Source: an uncultured bacterium
GTDB lineage: Bacteria; Auribacterota; Tritonobacteria; UBA1439
DNA: 8,449 nucleotides
Assembly: GCA_937858775.1 (NCBI GenBank)
Contig: CALLYX010000020.1
Coordinates: forward strand, 1-8,449
Reading direction: 5' to 3'
Shown here in pieces: positions 1-6,255 of this stretch (its first letter is position 1; every line of letters starts with the position of its first letter). Below the pieces are notes generated by a model. That model saw nothing but the letters and a program-made list of their open reading frames with translations, did not search any database and had not been told where the DNA came from. A program made the translations under genes and the position numbers.

Positions 1-114
1 GAGAATGGACGGGTGGTACAGGAAGGCCCTGCCGCGGACCTGCTGAAGGACGAAGCGATCATCACCGCCTACCTGGGCGGAGGTCACGAGATGGCCTGCG
101 AGGTGGGCGAGTGA
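1..114 (+). CDS. livF: Branched-chain amino acid ABC transporter ATP-binding protein LivF, C-terminal end (partial)
   Basis: Only the last 37 codons are present; the gene begins before the window. The visible peptide contains ENGRVVQEGPAADLL followed by a short acidic/hydrophobic stretch ending AYLGGG. This is the usual end of LivF-type ATPases, which energise uptake of branched-chain amino acids or similar carboxylates through LivHM in the inner membrane. The Walker, signature and switch motifs lie outside the window. Its stop overlaps the GTG of the next ORF (GTGA). Eight of 37 codons end in A or T, clearly more than in the genes beyond position 350, so this end of the window is compositionally different from the rest. 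It could be LivG rather than LivF, but the EGPAADLL segment favours LivF. Confidence 0.82.
   Translation, partial: ENGRVVQEGPAADLLKDEAIITAYLGGGHEMACEVGE
100..105 (+). promoter_or_regulatory. Ribosome binding site (GAGGTG) for the GTG start at 111
   Basis: GAGGTG matches the core of the Shine-Dalgarno consensus and lies 5 bases before the GTG at 111, inside the last codons of livF. It supports 111 as the real start of the following ORF and suggests translational coupling with livF. Confidence 0.55.
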
Positions 115-941
115 ACGCACTCGCATCTCGGGTGCGTGCCGCGCTCCAAGATGAGCGGGGAAGTAGCGCGCGGGGTCGGGCATTCGGGATGATCCGGCCC
201 AAGGTGGAGCAGACCATCGCAGGCTTTCCCGAACTGGCGCTCAACACCAGGCGGTTGAAGTTGGCCGCGCTGGACCGCAATGCTGAGCTCGTCTCCCTCG
301 CACGTGAGCGAATGGAGGCCAACGGCATGCGGGTGTACGTGGCCGACACTTTCAACCACCGCGTCCAGATCTTCTCCGGCGACGGGGCGTTCGCCGCCGC
401 CCTCGAGGGGGGGCTATTCGCCCCGCGCGGGCTCGCCGTGGACCGGAGGGGGCGCGTCTGGGTGGCCGACACCGGAAACAGCGCGGTGAAGATCTTCCCG
501 GGGGAGGGCGGGGAACCGCTCGTGGTCGGGCGGAGGGGGGACGGCAAGGGCGAGTTCGACTCCCCGGTGGGGATCGCCGTCGGGCGGAAGGGGCGGGTGT
601 ACGTGGCGGACGTTGGCAACAGGCGCATCGTCGTGCTCGATCCAGAGGGGAAATACCTCAGCCACTTTGCCGTCGACGGTTGGAGGGGCGGGGCCTACAA
701 CGAGCCGTACATTGACATCGACTCGCGCGGGGACCTCTACGTGACCGACCCGCCGGGGAACCGCGTCCTCAGGTACTCCGCGGAGGGCAGGCCGCTGGGC
801 GTCTGGAAGCCGATCTCCGGGGGGGCGCCGCTCCTCCTCTTCCCGATGGGGATAGCCGTGCAGAAGGACGGCGACGCGGTCTACGTCGTGGACTGCCGCA
901 ACCACCGCATCCGCGCGGCGTCGAAAAAGGATTTCAGGTGA
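111..941 (+). CDS. Chimeric ORF: LutB/LUD-like N-terminus joined to an N-terminally truncated NHL-repeat beta-propeller
   Basis: The ORF has 276 codons. Residues 1 to about 75 include RAFGMIRPKVEQ and ARERMEANGMRVYVA. They resemble the helical N-terminus of LutB-type lactate-utilisation iron-sulfur proteins, where a Leu/Glu-rich helix is followed by a gly-x-V-[YHF] strand; this is pattern recognition by eye. From about residue 74 the protein is NHL repeats: a partial one (VYVADTFNHRVQIFS, 75-89), then full repeats near 106-129, 153-177, 200-223 and 246-268. Four and a half blades starting in mid-repeat are too few for a closed propeller, so the N-terminal part of the NHL protein is missing. 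In related NHL proteins the repeats often follow a membrane glycosyltransferase domain, which fits the neighbours here. Codon third positions change at the join. The ORF overlaps livF by 4 bases and precedes the GT-C gene by 3. The joined product may not be a functional protein. Confidence 0.6.
   Translation: MNALASRVRAALQDERGSSARGRAFGMIRPKVEQTIAGFPELALNTRRLKLAALDRNAELVSLARERMEANGMRVYVADTFNHRVQIFSGDGAFAAALEGGLFAPRGLAVDRRGRVWVADTGNSAVKIFPGEGGEPLVVGRRGDGKGEFDSPVGIAVGRKGRVYVADVGNRRIVVLDPEGKYLSHFAVDGWRGGAYNEPYIDIDSRGDLYVTDPPGNRVLRYSAEGRPLGVWKPISGGAPLLLFPMGIAVQKDGDAVYVVDCRNHRIRAASKKDFR
329..343 (+). repeat. 15-bp direct repeat, copy 1 (at the junction)
   Basis: GCGGGTGTACGTGGC occurs here and again exactly at 593-607. 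The second copy sits inside an NHL repeat and encodes RVYVA. The first copy sits at the LutB/NHL join, so the repeat is a plausible site of microhomology-driven joining, biological or during assembly. Confidence 0.7.
329..350 (+). other. Probable junction between a liv/lut segment and the surface-glycan segment
   Basis: Protein similarity switches here from LutB-like to NHL-repeat within the shared residues RVYVAD. By hand count, 19 of the 80 codons from 111 to 350 end in A/T, but only 3 of the 80 codons from 351 to 590. The two sides therefore have different origins or were joined recently or artificially. The exact breakpoint cannot be placed more tightly, because both families carry a similar short motif here. 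Confidence 0.6.
593..607 (+). repeat. 15-bp direct repeat, copy 2 (within an NHL repeat)
   Basis: Identical to 329-343. It encodes the RVYVA strand of the third NHL blade counted from the join. The identity alone is expected of NHL-encoding DNA; its interest lies in the match to the junction copy. Confidence 0.7.
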
Positions 942-944
942 CGT

Positions 945-3236
945 ATGGCGCCGGGGATCTGTCACGGGACGGGGCGGCGGCGCTTTCGGACGGCGGCGGC
1001 AGCCGCCGCCTGCGCGGCCGCCGCCGCGCTCTGGCTCTGGTGCGCGCGCGGGGGAAGCTCCCTTATACGCCTCGTCGCACGGGGCGACCGGGTGACGGCG
1101 TACATAGACGGGAGGCTGGTCGTTGACGCCGCCGACAGCGAGCTTCCCCCCGACGGCGGCATAGGCATCTGGTACGAGCCGTCGCCGTACTGGGGGGTCC
1201 CGCTCCCGCAGCGGCTGGAGTCTCTTCGCGTGACCGACCTCTCCTCCGGGGCCGTCCTGTTGGAGCAGGGGTTCGACCGGCCGCTCTCCGAGGCCTGGAC
1301 GGCGCGCCGTCTCTCCCCCGCCCGCCGCTTCCCCCGCCTCGGGCGCTCCCCCGCCCCCCCCGCGCGTCTCTGCACGGGCCCCAGGCCGTGGCGGGATTAC
1401 CGCCTCGACCTAAGGGTGCGGAACTTGATGGCGATCAACGTCGCTGTCCGTTACAGCGACGCGCGCCGTCACGCCGTCTTCTTCGCGCGCCCGTTCAGGG
1501 AGCTGGACTCCGGCGTCAGCTTCCTCTCCGGCGGGGCGCCGCGGACGGCCGTCGGCGGCTCGTCGCGCTACTCCGCGCGCGCCGCGGCGAAGAACGGCCT
1601 GCTCCTCTTCCTGCGCTTCCTCCCATGCTGCGCGCTGGCGATCATCGTGCTCCCAGCGGCGGGCTGCCTCGTCGGCGCGGCCGTGTCCCGCGTCAGGAAT
1701 CCCCGCGCGGCGCTCGAGGCCCTCTTCGTGGCGGCGCTCTTCGCCGGGGCGTTCGTCTATCTATCGTGGATCACCCGGGTCCTCCTCGAGGGTATCCCGC
1801 ATGTCCAGGACTCGGTGGCATACGATTTCCAGGCCAAGACGCTCGCGCGAGGGGCGCTCTACGCCCCCGCGCCCCCGAACCCCCCGTCGTTCGACTTCCA
1901 ATTCCTCATCATCAGGGACGGCAAGTGGTTCGGCCAATATCCGTGGGGCCACCCGCTGCTGCTCATGTTCGGGCACCTGGCCCGCGCCCCGTGGGCCGTG
2001 CCGCCGCTCGTGGGGGCGTGCGTCCTCGCGGCCGTCTACTTCATCGGCCGCTCGCTCTTCGGCCGGGAGGTCGGGGCGGTAAGCGCGCTTCTCGCCCTCT
2101 CTTCCCCCTTCTTCCAGATCAACGCGCCCAACTTCATGTCGCACTCCGCCGCCTCCCTCTACCTCGCCATGGGCCTCCTCTTCCTCAGGCGCGCCTCCCG
2201 CGCCGGGTCGCGATGGTGGTGGGGGCTCCTCTCGGGGGCGGCCCTCGGCCTCCTCTTCAACACGAGGCCGCTGAACGCGCTCCCGGCGATCGCGCTTTCG
2301 TTCGGCCTGCTCCTCTTCAACGCGGCCCGGGGACGGGCATCGTGGGGCTCGACGGCCGCCTTCTGCGCCGGAGCGCTCATGGGGGCCGCCGCTTTCCTCT
2401 GCGCCAACTACGTCCTCATGGGCGACCCGTTCCGCCCCCCGTACAGCCTGACGGCGCGGCCGATCGGCTTCTTCGGCCCTTCGCACCCGCCAGGCGCGGC
2501 GCTTCTCCACCTCTACACCTCGATGACCCTCTTCGTCATGGTCGTCCTGGGCTGGCCGCCGGTCTTCACCGTCGGCTTCTTTCTCGCCTACCTCGTTCTT
2601 TCGCGGCGCGACTCGTGGTCGCTCTTCCTCCCGCTCCTCTTCGCCGGTATGGCCGCCGTCAACACCCTCAACCCCGCCATGGTGTCCCCCGCCCACATGT
2701 ACGGCCCGCGCTACGTGTACGAGCCGTTCTTCGTCTTCATCATCATGGCCGCCGCCGGCTGGGACCTGCTGCGGCGCCTCTTCGAGCGCGGGATCGCGAG
2801 GTGCGCCGCCGCCCTCCCGTCCCGCGCCGCCGCGGCCGCCGTGGCCTCGCACGCCCTCTTCATCCTCCTCCTCGCCGCGCTGGTCTTCGCCTCCCAGGCG
2901 CAATGGCTCTCGAGGGGCGGGAGGCTCTTCGAGGGGATCGCCTTTCTCCCCGGGAACATCCACGGCCTGAAGGGGTTCAACTTCGTATCGGGCGCCATGC
3001 GGGAGAAGATCGCGCGGCTGGGGATGCACCGCGCCCTTCTCTTCCTCGAGGATAGGGAGATCGACTGGTGGTACTACGGGGCGCTCTTCCCCCTGAACTC
3101 GCCGTTCCTCGACTCCGACATCGTCGTGGCGAGGGACCTGGGGCCGGAGGAGAACCGGAAGGTCATGGAGGCGCTGCCCGGGAGGAAGCCCTTCCGGGTC
3201 AGCGTGAGGCGGCAGGAGGTGTCGGCGTACCGGTGA
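945..3236 (+). CDS. GT-C (GT39/ArnT-like) membrane glycosyltransferase with N-terminal beta-sandwich-like periplasmic region
   Basis: 763 residues. Residues 15-32 form an Ala-rich membrane anchor or signal. Residues 40-200 are soluble and beta-rich: ARGDRVTAYIDGRLVVDA (45-62) resembles the late strands of LamG/DUF1080-like concanavalin sandwiches, and QGFDRPLSEAW followed by the strands at 150-182 resembles the early strands. About eleven or twelve membrane segments follow from about 219. The first periplasmic loop holds HVQDSVAYDFQAK, with D289 and D294 as the likely catalytic or metal acids of GT-C enzymes. QYPWGHPLL (331-339) and GPRYVYEPF (587-595) are typical of bacterial PMT/ArnT relatives, which move a sugar from a polyprenyl phosphate onto a periplasmic acceptor. 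A soluble tail covers about 655-763. The start has AGGTGA (936-941) just upstream, overlapping the previous stop. Donor and acceptor are unknown. The last 38 bases overlap the convergent gene. Confidence 0.85.
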   Translation: MAPGICHGTGRRRFRTAAAAAACAAAAALWLWCARGGSSLIRLVARGDRVTAYIDGRLVVDAADSELPPDGGIGIWYEPSPYWGVPLPQRLESLRVTDLSSGAVLLEQGFDRPLSEAWTARRLSPARRFPRLGRSPAPPARLCTGPRPWRDYRLDLRVRNLMAINVAVRYSDARRHAVFFARPFRELDSGVSFLSGGAPRTAVGGSSRYSARAAAKNGLLLFLRFLPCCALAIIVLPAAGCLVGAAVSRVRNPRAALEALFVAALFAGAFVYLSWITRVLLEGIPHVQDSVAYDFQAKTLARGALYAPAPPNPPSFDFQFLIIRDGKWFGQYPWGHPLLLMFGHLARAPWAVPPLVGACVLAAVYFIGRSLFGREVGAVSALLALSSPFFQINAPNFMSHSAASLYLAMGLLFLRRASRAGSRWWWGLLSGAALGLLFNTRPLNALPAIALSFGLLLFNAARGRASWGSTAAFCAGALMGAAAFLCANYVLMGDPFRPPYSLTARPIGFFGPSHPPGAALLHLYTSMTLFVMVVLGWPPVFTVGFFLAYLVLSRRDSWSLFLPLLFAGMAAVNTLNPAMVSPAHMYGPRYVYEPFFVFIIMAAAGWDLLRRLFERGIARCAAALPSRAAAAAVASHALFILLLAALVFASQAQWLSRGGRLFEGIAFLPGNIHGLKGFNFVSGAMREKIARLGMHRALLFLEDREIDWWYYGALFPLNSPFLDSDIVVARDLGPEENRKVMEALPGRKPFRVSVRRQEVSAYR

Positions 3237-5292
3237 GGGGGCCGCCCCCCACGGGCTCGAGCTTGACGGCGTCGGCGATCACCCACAGATTCGCGTCGTT
3301 GCTGATCCCGATCACCGCCGGCGCGCCCCGGGAGAACGTGTACACGCCCAGGCTGTTCCATCTTCCCCCGCCTGTCTTCTGGTTGACCCTGACGGTCTTG
3401 GCCCCCCGCGCGTGGTGAATCGTGTACGGCGTGTCGGTGGCCCGGCTGTGGCATTCGCTCCAGCGGGCGAAGACCTCGTAATCCCCGTCGGCCGGGACGA
3501 CGGCCGTCCAGCGGGCCTCGCCGGGCCCCTGGGCCTTGAGCGAGCCGTGGTTGACGTCGCCGTAGCAGCCGTCCTCGGAGGCGACGGGCCAGTTGCCGCT
3601 GAGCACCTCGAACCCCGGGTCCTCGTCGTCGACGATGATCTTCCCCTCCTCCCTCTTCTCGAACGGATACGCCGTGAGTTCGATCGCCGCCCAGACGGGG
3701 GTTCCGTCCGGGGCGTGTATCAGCTTCAGCGTCCGGTAGACCCGGGGGGCCAGGCCCTTCAGGCGCGCCGCGCTCACGATGAAGAGCTGGCGCCTGGACG
3801 GGGAGTAGTCGACGAGTTTGCCGATCCTGCAGCGGGGATCGTCGGGCATGTAGAAGTCGGGAAATATCTCCGGGCGGTTGGGGAACGTGCCGTAGAGGTT
3901 CCAGATCACCTCGTCGTAGGAGGCGCGGACGCCCCTCGCGTAGGCGAACGCCTCCTCCGGGCCGTAGAACCAGCCGGAGTAATCCCCCCACGAGTAGAGC
4001 GGGTACTCGATGAAGTAGTGGAGGAAGTAGCCGAGGCTGGAGTTGAAGGCGTATCCCGCGGCCCCGACGACGGCGCACGCGTAGAGCGCCCGCCGGGCCG
4101 CCCGCCGCCGCGCCCCCGGCGCGGCCGCCCATCGGCGCATGACGGAGAGGAGAGCCCCGGCCCCGCGGCCGGCGAGGATCGCGCAGAGGGGGGGGGCTAT
4201 GAGCGTGCGGGCGACGGCCGGGTTGCCGACGAGGGCGGTTGGCAGCGGGGCGAGCGCCAGCCACGCGAGGAGGGCCTTGTCCGCCTCGCGCCTCCTCCGG
4301 ATGGCCGCGGCACACCCGGCGGCCATGAGGGGGAGCATGTAGACCGGGAGGACGCCGTAGCCGCGCACGACGCTCCGCGTCCAGCCGTCCCCCTCCCGGA
4401 AGAGGAAGCGGTACGAAAATGCGTCGAGGTAGGCCGCCGCGACCCGGCGGGGGCCGGGGCTCGCGATCCCGCGGAGCTCGCTCACCCGGGCCAGCGCCTC
4501 CGCGCGGTGAAAGAGGAGCAGGCGCGCGAACGGGACGGATACGACCACGAGGGAAGCGCAGAAAAGCGCCGCGGCCCCCCTCGACGCCAGCATCCTCTTG
4601 CGGTAGATGGCGATGAGGGCGGCCGCGAAGAGCGGCGTGAAGAGCCGCGCCGAGAAGTAGGCGTAGAGGGTGAGCGAGAAGAAGGCCCCGGCGGCGCATA
4701 GATTCGCGCGCGGCCTTCGTCCGTTCATCCCGCGCACGAAGAGGAATAGTGCGGCGACGAAGAAGAGCGGGAAGGCGGCGTGGAACGCGACGCGGCTGAA
4801 GAAGAAATGCCACGGGGAGACGGCCAGGAAGAGGGCGGAGAGGAGCCCGGCCCCCCCGCCCGCGATCTCGCGCGCGAGGAGATAGGTGAAGAGGACGGTG
4901 AGGACGCCGGCTACGGCCGCCACCCCGCGCACGGAGGCCTCGCTCAGCCCGAGGAGCTTCACGGACGGTACGCAGAGGTATGCGTACGCCGCCCCGCGCC
5001 AGTCGCCGAAGGCGGGCAGGAAGGCGGGGAGGAGGAAGCCGTGCCGGTCGCGCAGGGTCTTCGACAGGCGGTACGCGTCGCACCCCTCCGACGCCTCGTC
5101 GCAGAAGAAGCCGGGGGGGATCCCCGGGAGGCGGTAGAAGTAGAGCGCGGCGGCGAGGGCGAGTATCGAGGCCAGGAGGATCCCGTGCGCCGCCGGGCCC
5201 ATGCGCGCCGGTGCGGCGCGAGCGGCCCCGGGGGCGCCGGAACGCGGCCGTCCCCCCCCGGGGAGGGGTATTGCCGGGCGGCGGTCAGGCAT
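3199..5292 (-). CDS. GT-C (GT39-like) membrane glycosyltransferase with C-terminal golvesin-like domain
   Basis: 697 residues. A Pro/Arg/Gly-rich N-terminal stretch (1-36) precedes the first membrane segment (about 37-52). The first periplasmic loop has PGFFCDEASEGCDAYRL, with D65-E66 at the position of the catalytic acid pair of GT39/ArnT-like enzymes, and GDWRG follows at 96-100. About nine further membrane segments run to about 415. Residues 415-545 form a soluble stretch. Residues 551-678 match the golvesin/xanthan-lyase-type carbohydrate-binding beta-sandwich: IIVDDEDPGFE, then RATDTPYTIHHARG, TVRVNQ and a terminal VIADAVKL. The likely role is transfer of a lipid-linked sugar at the periplasmic face, with the golvesin domain contacting glycan or cell wall. 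The chosen ATG overlaps the upstream GT2 stop by 8 bases (ATGCCTGA). A second Met at residue 31 (5202) would remove the odd extension; neither has a good Shine-Dalgarno. The last 12 codons overlap the convergent gene. Confidence 0.85.
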   Translation of the reverse strand: MPDRRPAIPLPGGGRPRSGAPGAARAAPARMGPAAHGILLASILALAAALYFYRLPGIPPGFFCDEASEGCDAYRLSKTLRDRHGFLLPAFLPAFGDWRGAAYAYLCVPSVKLLGLSEASVRGVAAVAGVLTVLFTYLLAREIAGGGAGLLSALFLAVSPWHFFFSRVAFHAAFPLFFVAALFLFVRGMNGRRPRANLCAAGAFFSLTLYAYFSARLFTPLFAAALIAIYRKRMLASRGAAALFCASLVVVSVPFARLLLFHRAEALARVSELRGIASPGPRRVAAAYLDAFSYRFLFREGDGWTRSVVRGYGVLPVYMLPLMAAGCAAAIRRRREADKALLAWLALAPLPTALVGNPAVARTLIAPPLCAILAGRGAGALLSVMRRWAAAPGARRRAARRALYACAVVGAAGYAFNSSLGYFLHYFIEYPLYSWGDYSGWFYGPEEAFAYARGVRASYDEVIWNLYGTFPNRPEIFPDFYMPDDPRCRIGKLVDYSPSRRQLFIVSAARLKGLAPRVYRTLKLIHAPDGTPVWAAIELTAYPFEKREEGKIIVDDEDPGFEVLSGNWPVASEDGCYGDVNHGSLKAQGPGEARWTAVVPADGDYEVFARWSECHSRATDTPYTIHHARGAKTVRVNQKTGGGRWNSLGVYTFSRGAPAVIGISNDANLWVIADAVKLEPVGGGPLTGTPTPPAASR
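3233..3252 (+). terminator. GC-rich hairpin at the stop of the + strand GT-C gene (weak terminator candidate)
   Basis: GTG-A-GGGGG, loop CCG, then CCCCC-CAC forms an 8-bp stem with one bulged A, beginning at the stop codon of the 945-3236 gene. No T-tract follows, so it does not meet the intrinsic terminator pattern. It lies inside the 3' coding end of the opposing gene. It may slow or stop converging transcription, or may simply reflect GC-rich coding sequence. Confidence 0.2.
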
Positions 5293-6229
5293 TGCGGCCG
5301 TCGAAGTTGATCTTCTCCCGGATGACCACGAATGGCTTCCGGCGCACCTGCGAGTGGATCGCGCCGATATACTCGCCCATGACGCCCAGGAAGAAGAGCT
5401 GGATCCCCGAGAAGAAGAAGAGGAGGACGATCACCGTCGCGATCCCCGGCGGCTGTATCCTCGGGTAGAAGAGTTTCAGGAGGGCGTACCCGAACGCGGT
5501 GCACGAGCTCAGGGCGGAAAGGGAGAGGCCGGTGTAGGTGCACAGGCGGATCGGGGTGATGGAGTAGCTGATGATGGCGTTGATGGCGAAATCGACCAGG
5601 TACCGCATGGAGCTCTTCGACCTCCCCCGCCGCCGGGCCCCGCGCGTGTAGGGTAGGCCGATCTGCCTGAAGCCGATGGAGCTGATCAGGCCCCTGACGT
5701 ACGGCTTGTAGTCGTCCAGGGCTATAAGCTCGTCCACGACCTTGCGGTCGACGAGGCGGAAGCCGCCCGCGTTCTCGGGGAGCGGCTCCTCGGAGAGGAG
5801 CGTGCATACCCTGTAGAAGGCCCTGCGTATGAGGCGCATGCAGGCGTTGTCGTGCGTCCTGGGGCGCACCCCGTAGACGACGTCGTAGCCCTCCTCCCAG
5901 AGCTTGATGAAGGAGGCGATCATCTCCGGGGGGTCCTTCAGGTTCGCGTCGAAGCAGACCACCGCGTCCCCGGAGGCGTTGCGGTAGCCGATCATCTCGC
6001 TCTTGATCGGCCCGAAGTTTTTCGAGTAGGCGATGATCCTGACCCTCGCGTCCGCTGCGGCGATCTCCTTCAGGACCTGCAGCGTGCGGTCGGTGCTGCA
6101 GTTGTCCATGAAGATATGCTCGTAGTCGTAGCGCTGGAGGGAGGCGAAGAGGGAGCGTATCGCCTCGTGCGTCTCGCGGACGTTCTCCTCCTCGTTGAAG
6201 ACAGCCGAGATGACGGATATCGTCGTCAC
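5285..6229 (-). CDS. GtrB/ArnC-like GT2 polyprenyl-phosphate sugar transferase with two C-terminal membrane segments
   Basis: 314 residues from a GTG start, the normal length for this family. The GT-A fold begins TTISVISAVFNEEENV. The nucleotide-sugar motif is MDNCSTDRT (41-49). The expected DxD is at 94-96 but reads D-A-N within FDANLKDPPE, where the common form is DADLQDPPE or DSDLQDPPE. PENAGGFRLVDR (151-162) and RSKSSMRYL follow, then two membrane helices at about 232-254 and 263-287 and a basic C-terminal tail. Family members transfer a sugar from a nucleotide donor to undecaprenyl or dolichyl phosphate on the cytoplasmic face, supplying GT-C enzymes such as its downstream neighbour, which it overlaps by 8 bases. 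The start is set by GGAGG at 6234-6238. An ATG at 6256, in a TGATG overlap with the upstream gene, would add nine residues but lacks such a site. Confidence 0.88.
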   Translation of the reverse strand: MTTISVISAVFNEEENVRETHEAIRSLFASLQRYDYEHIFMDNCSTDRTLQVLKEIAAADARVRIIAYSKNFGPIKSEMIGYRNASGDAVVCFDANLKDPPEMIASFIKLWEEGYDVVYGVRPRTHDNACMRLIRRAFYRVCTLLSEEPLPENAGGFRLVDRKVVDELIALDDYKPYVRGLISSIGFRQIGLPYTRGARRRGRSKSSMRYLVDFAINAIISYSITPIRLCTYTGLSLSALSSCTAFGYALLKLFYPRIQPPGIATVIVLLFFFSGIQLFFLGVMGEYIGAIHSQVRRKPFVVIREKINFDGRNA

Positions 6230-6233
6230 GGTA

Positions 6234-6238
6234 CCTCC
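6234..6238 (-). promoter_or_regulatory. Ribosome binding site GGAGG deciding the GTG start at 6229
   Basis: On the minus strand GGAGG is followed by TACC and then GTG. It is the clearest Shine-Dalgarno on the minus strand of the window and places translation initiation at 6229 rather than at the ATG of 6256. Confidence 0.6.
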
Positions 6239-6255
6239 GGTTGACGAGCCGCGCA

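Noticed and set aside
62..628. Minus-strand open frames across the LutB/NHL region (also 84-359)
   Set aside because: Neither shows a recognisable family. The + strand has a Shine-Dalgarno, a GTGA overlap and homology-like motifs.
1761..3029. 422-codon antisense open frame opposite the + strand GT-C gene
   Set aside because: The Glu/Arg/Gly-rich sequence lacks family motifs; typical of GC-rich antisense frames.
1388..3055. 555-codon + strand frame overlapping the GT-C gene
   Set aside because: Arg/Pro-rich shadow frame without motifs; the GT-C frame has membrane segments and catalytic motifs.
3177..3198. Imperfect inverted repeat just after the golvesin GT-C stop, considered as a terminator
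   Set aside because: The central stem leaves only a 2-base loop, the remainder needs bulges, and no T-tract follows on the minus strand.
3412..4701. 429-codon + strand open frame antisense to the golvesin GT-C
   Set aside because: No recognisable domain, charged low-complexity composition, and it opposes a strongly supported gene.
3074..5083. Long open frame on the minus strand in another frame of the golvesin GT-C gene (669 codons)
   Set aside because: It is Arg/Pro/Gly-rich with no recognisable domain, and lies inside a gene with clear motifs; a by-product of very high GC.
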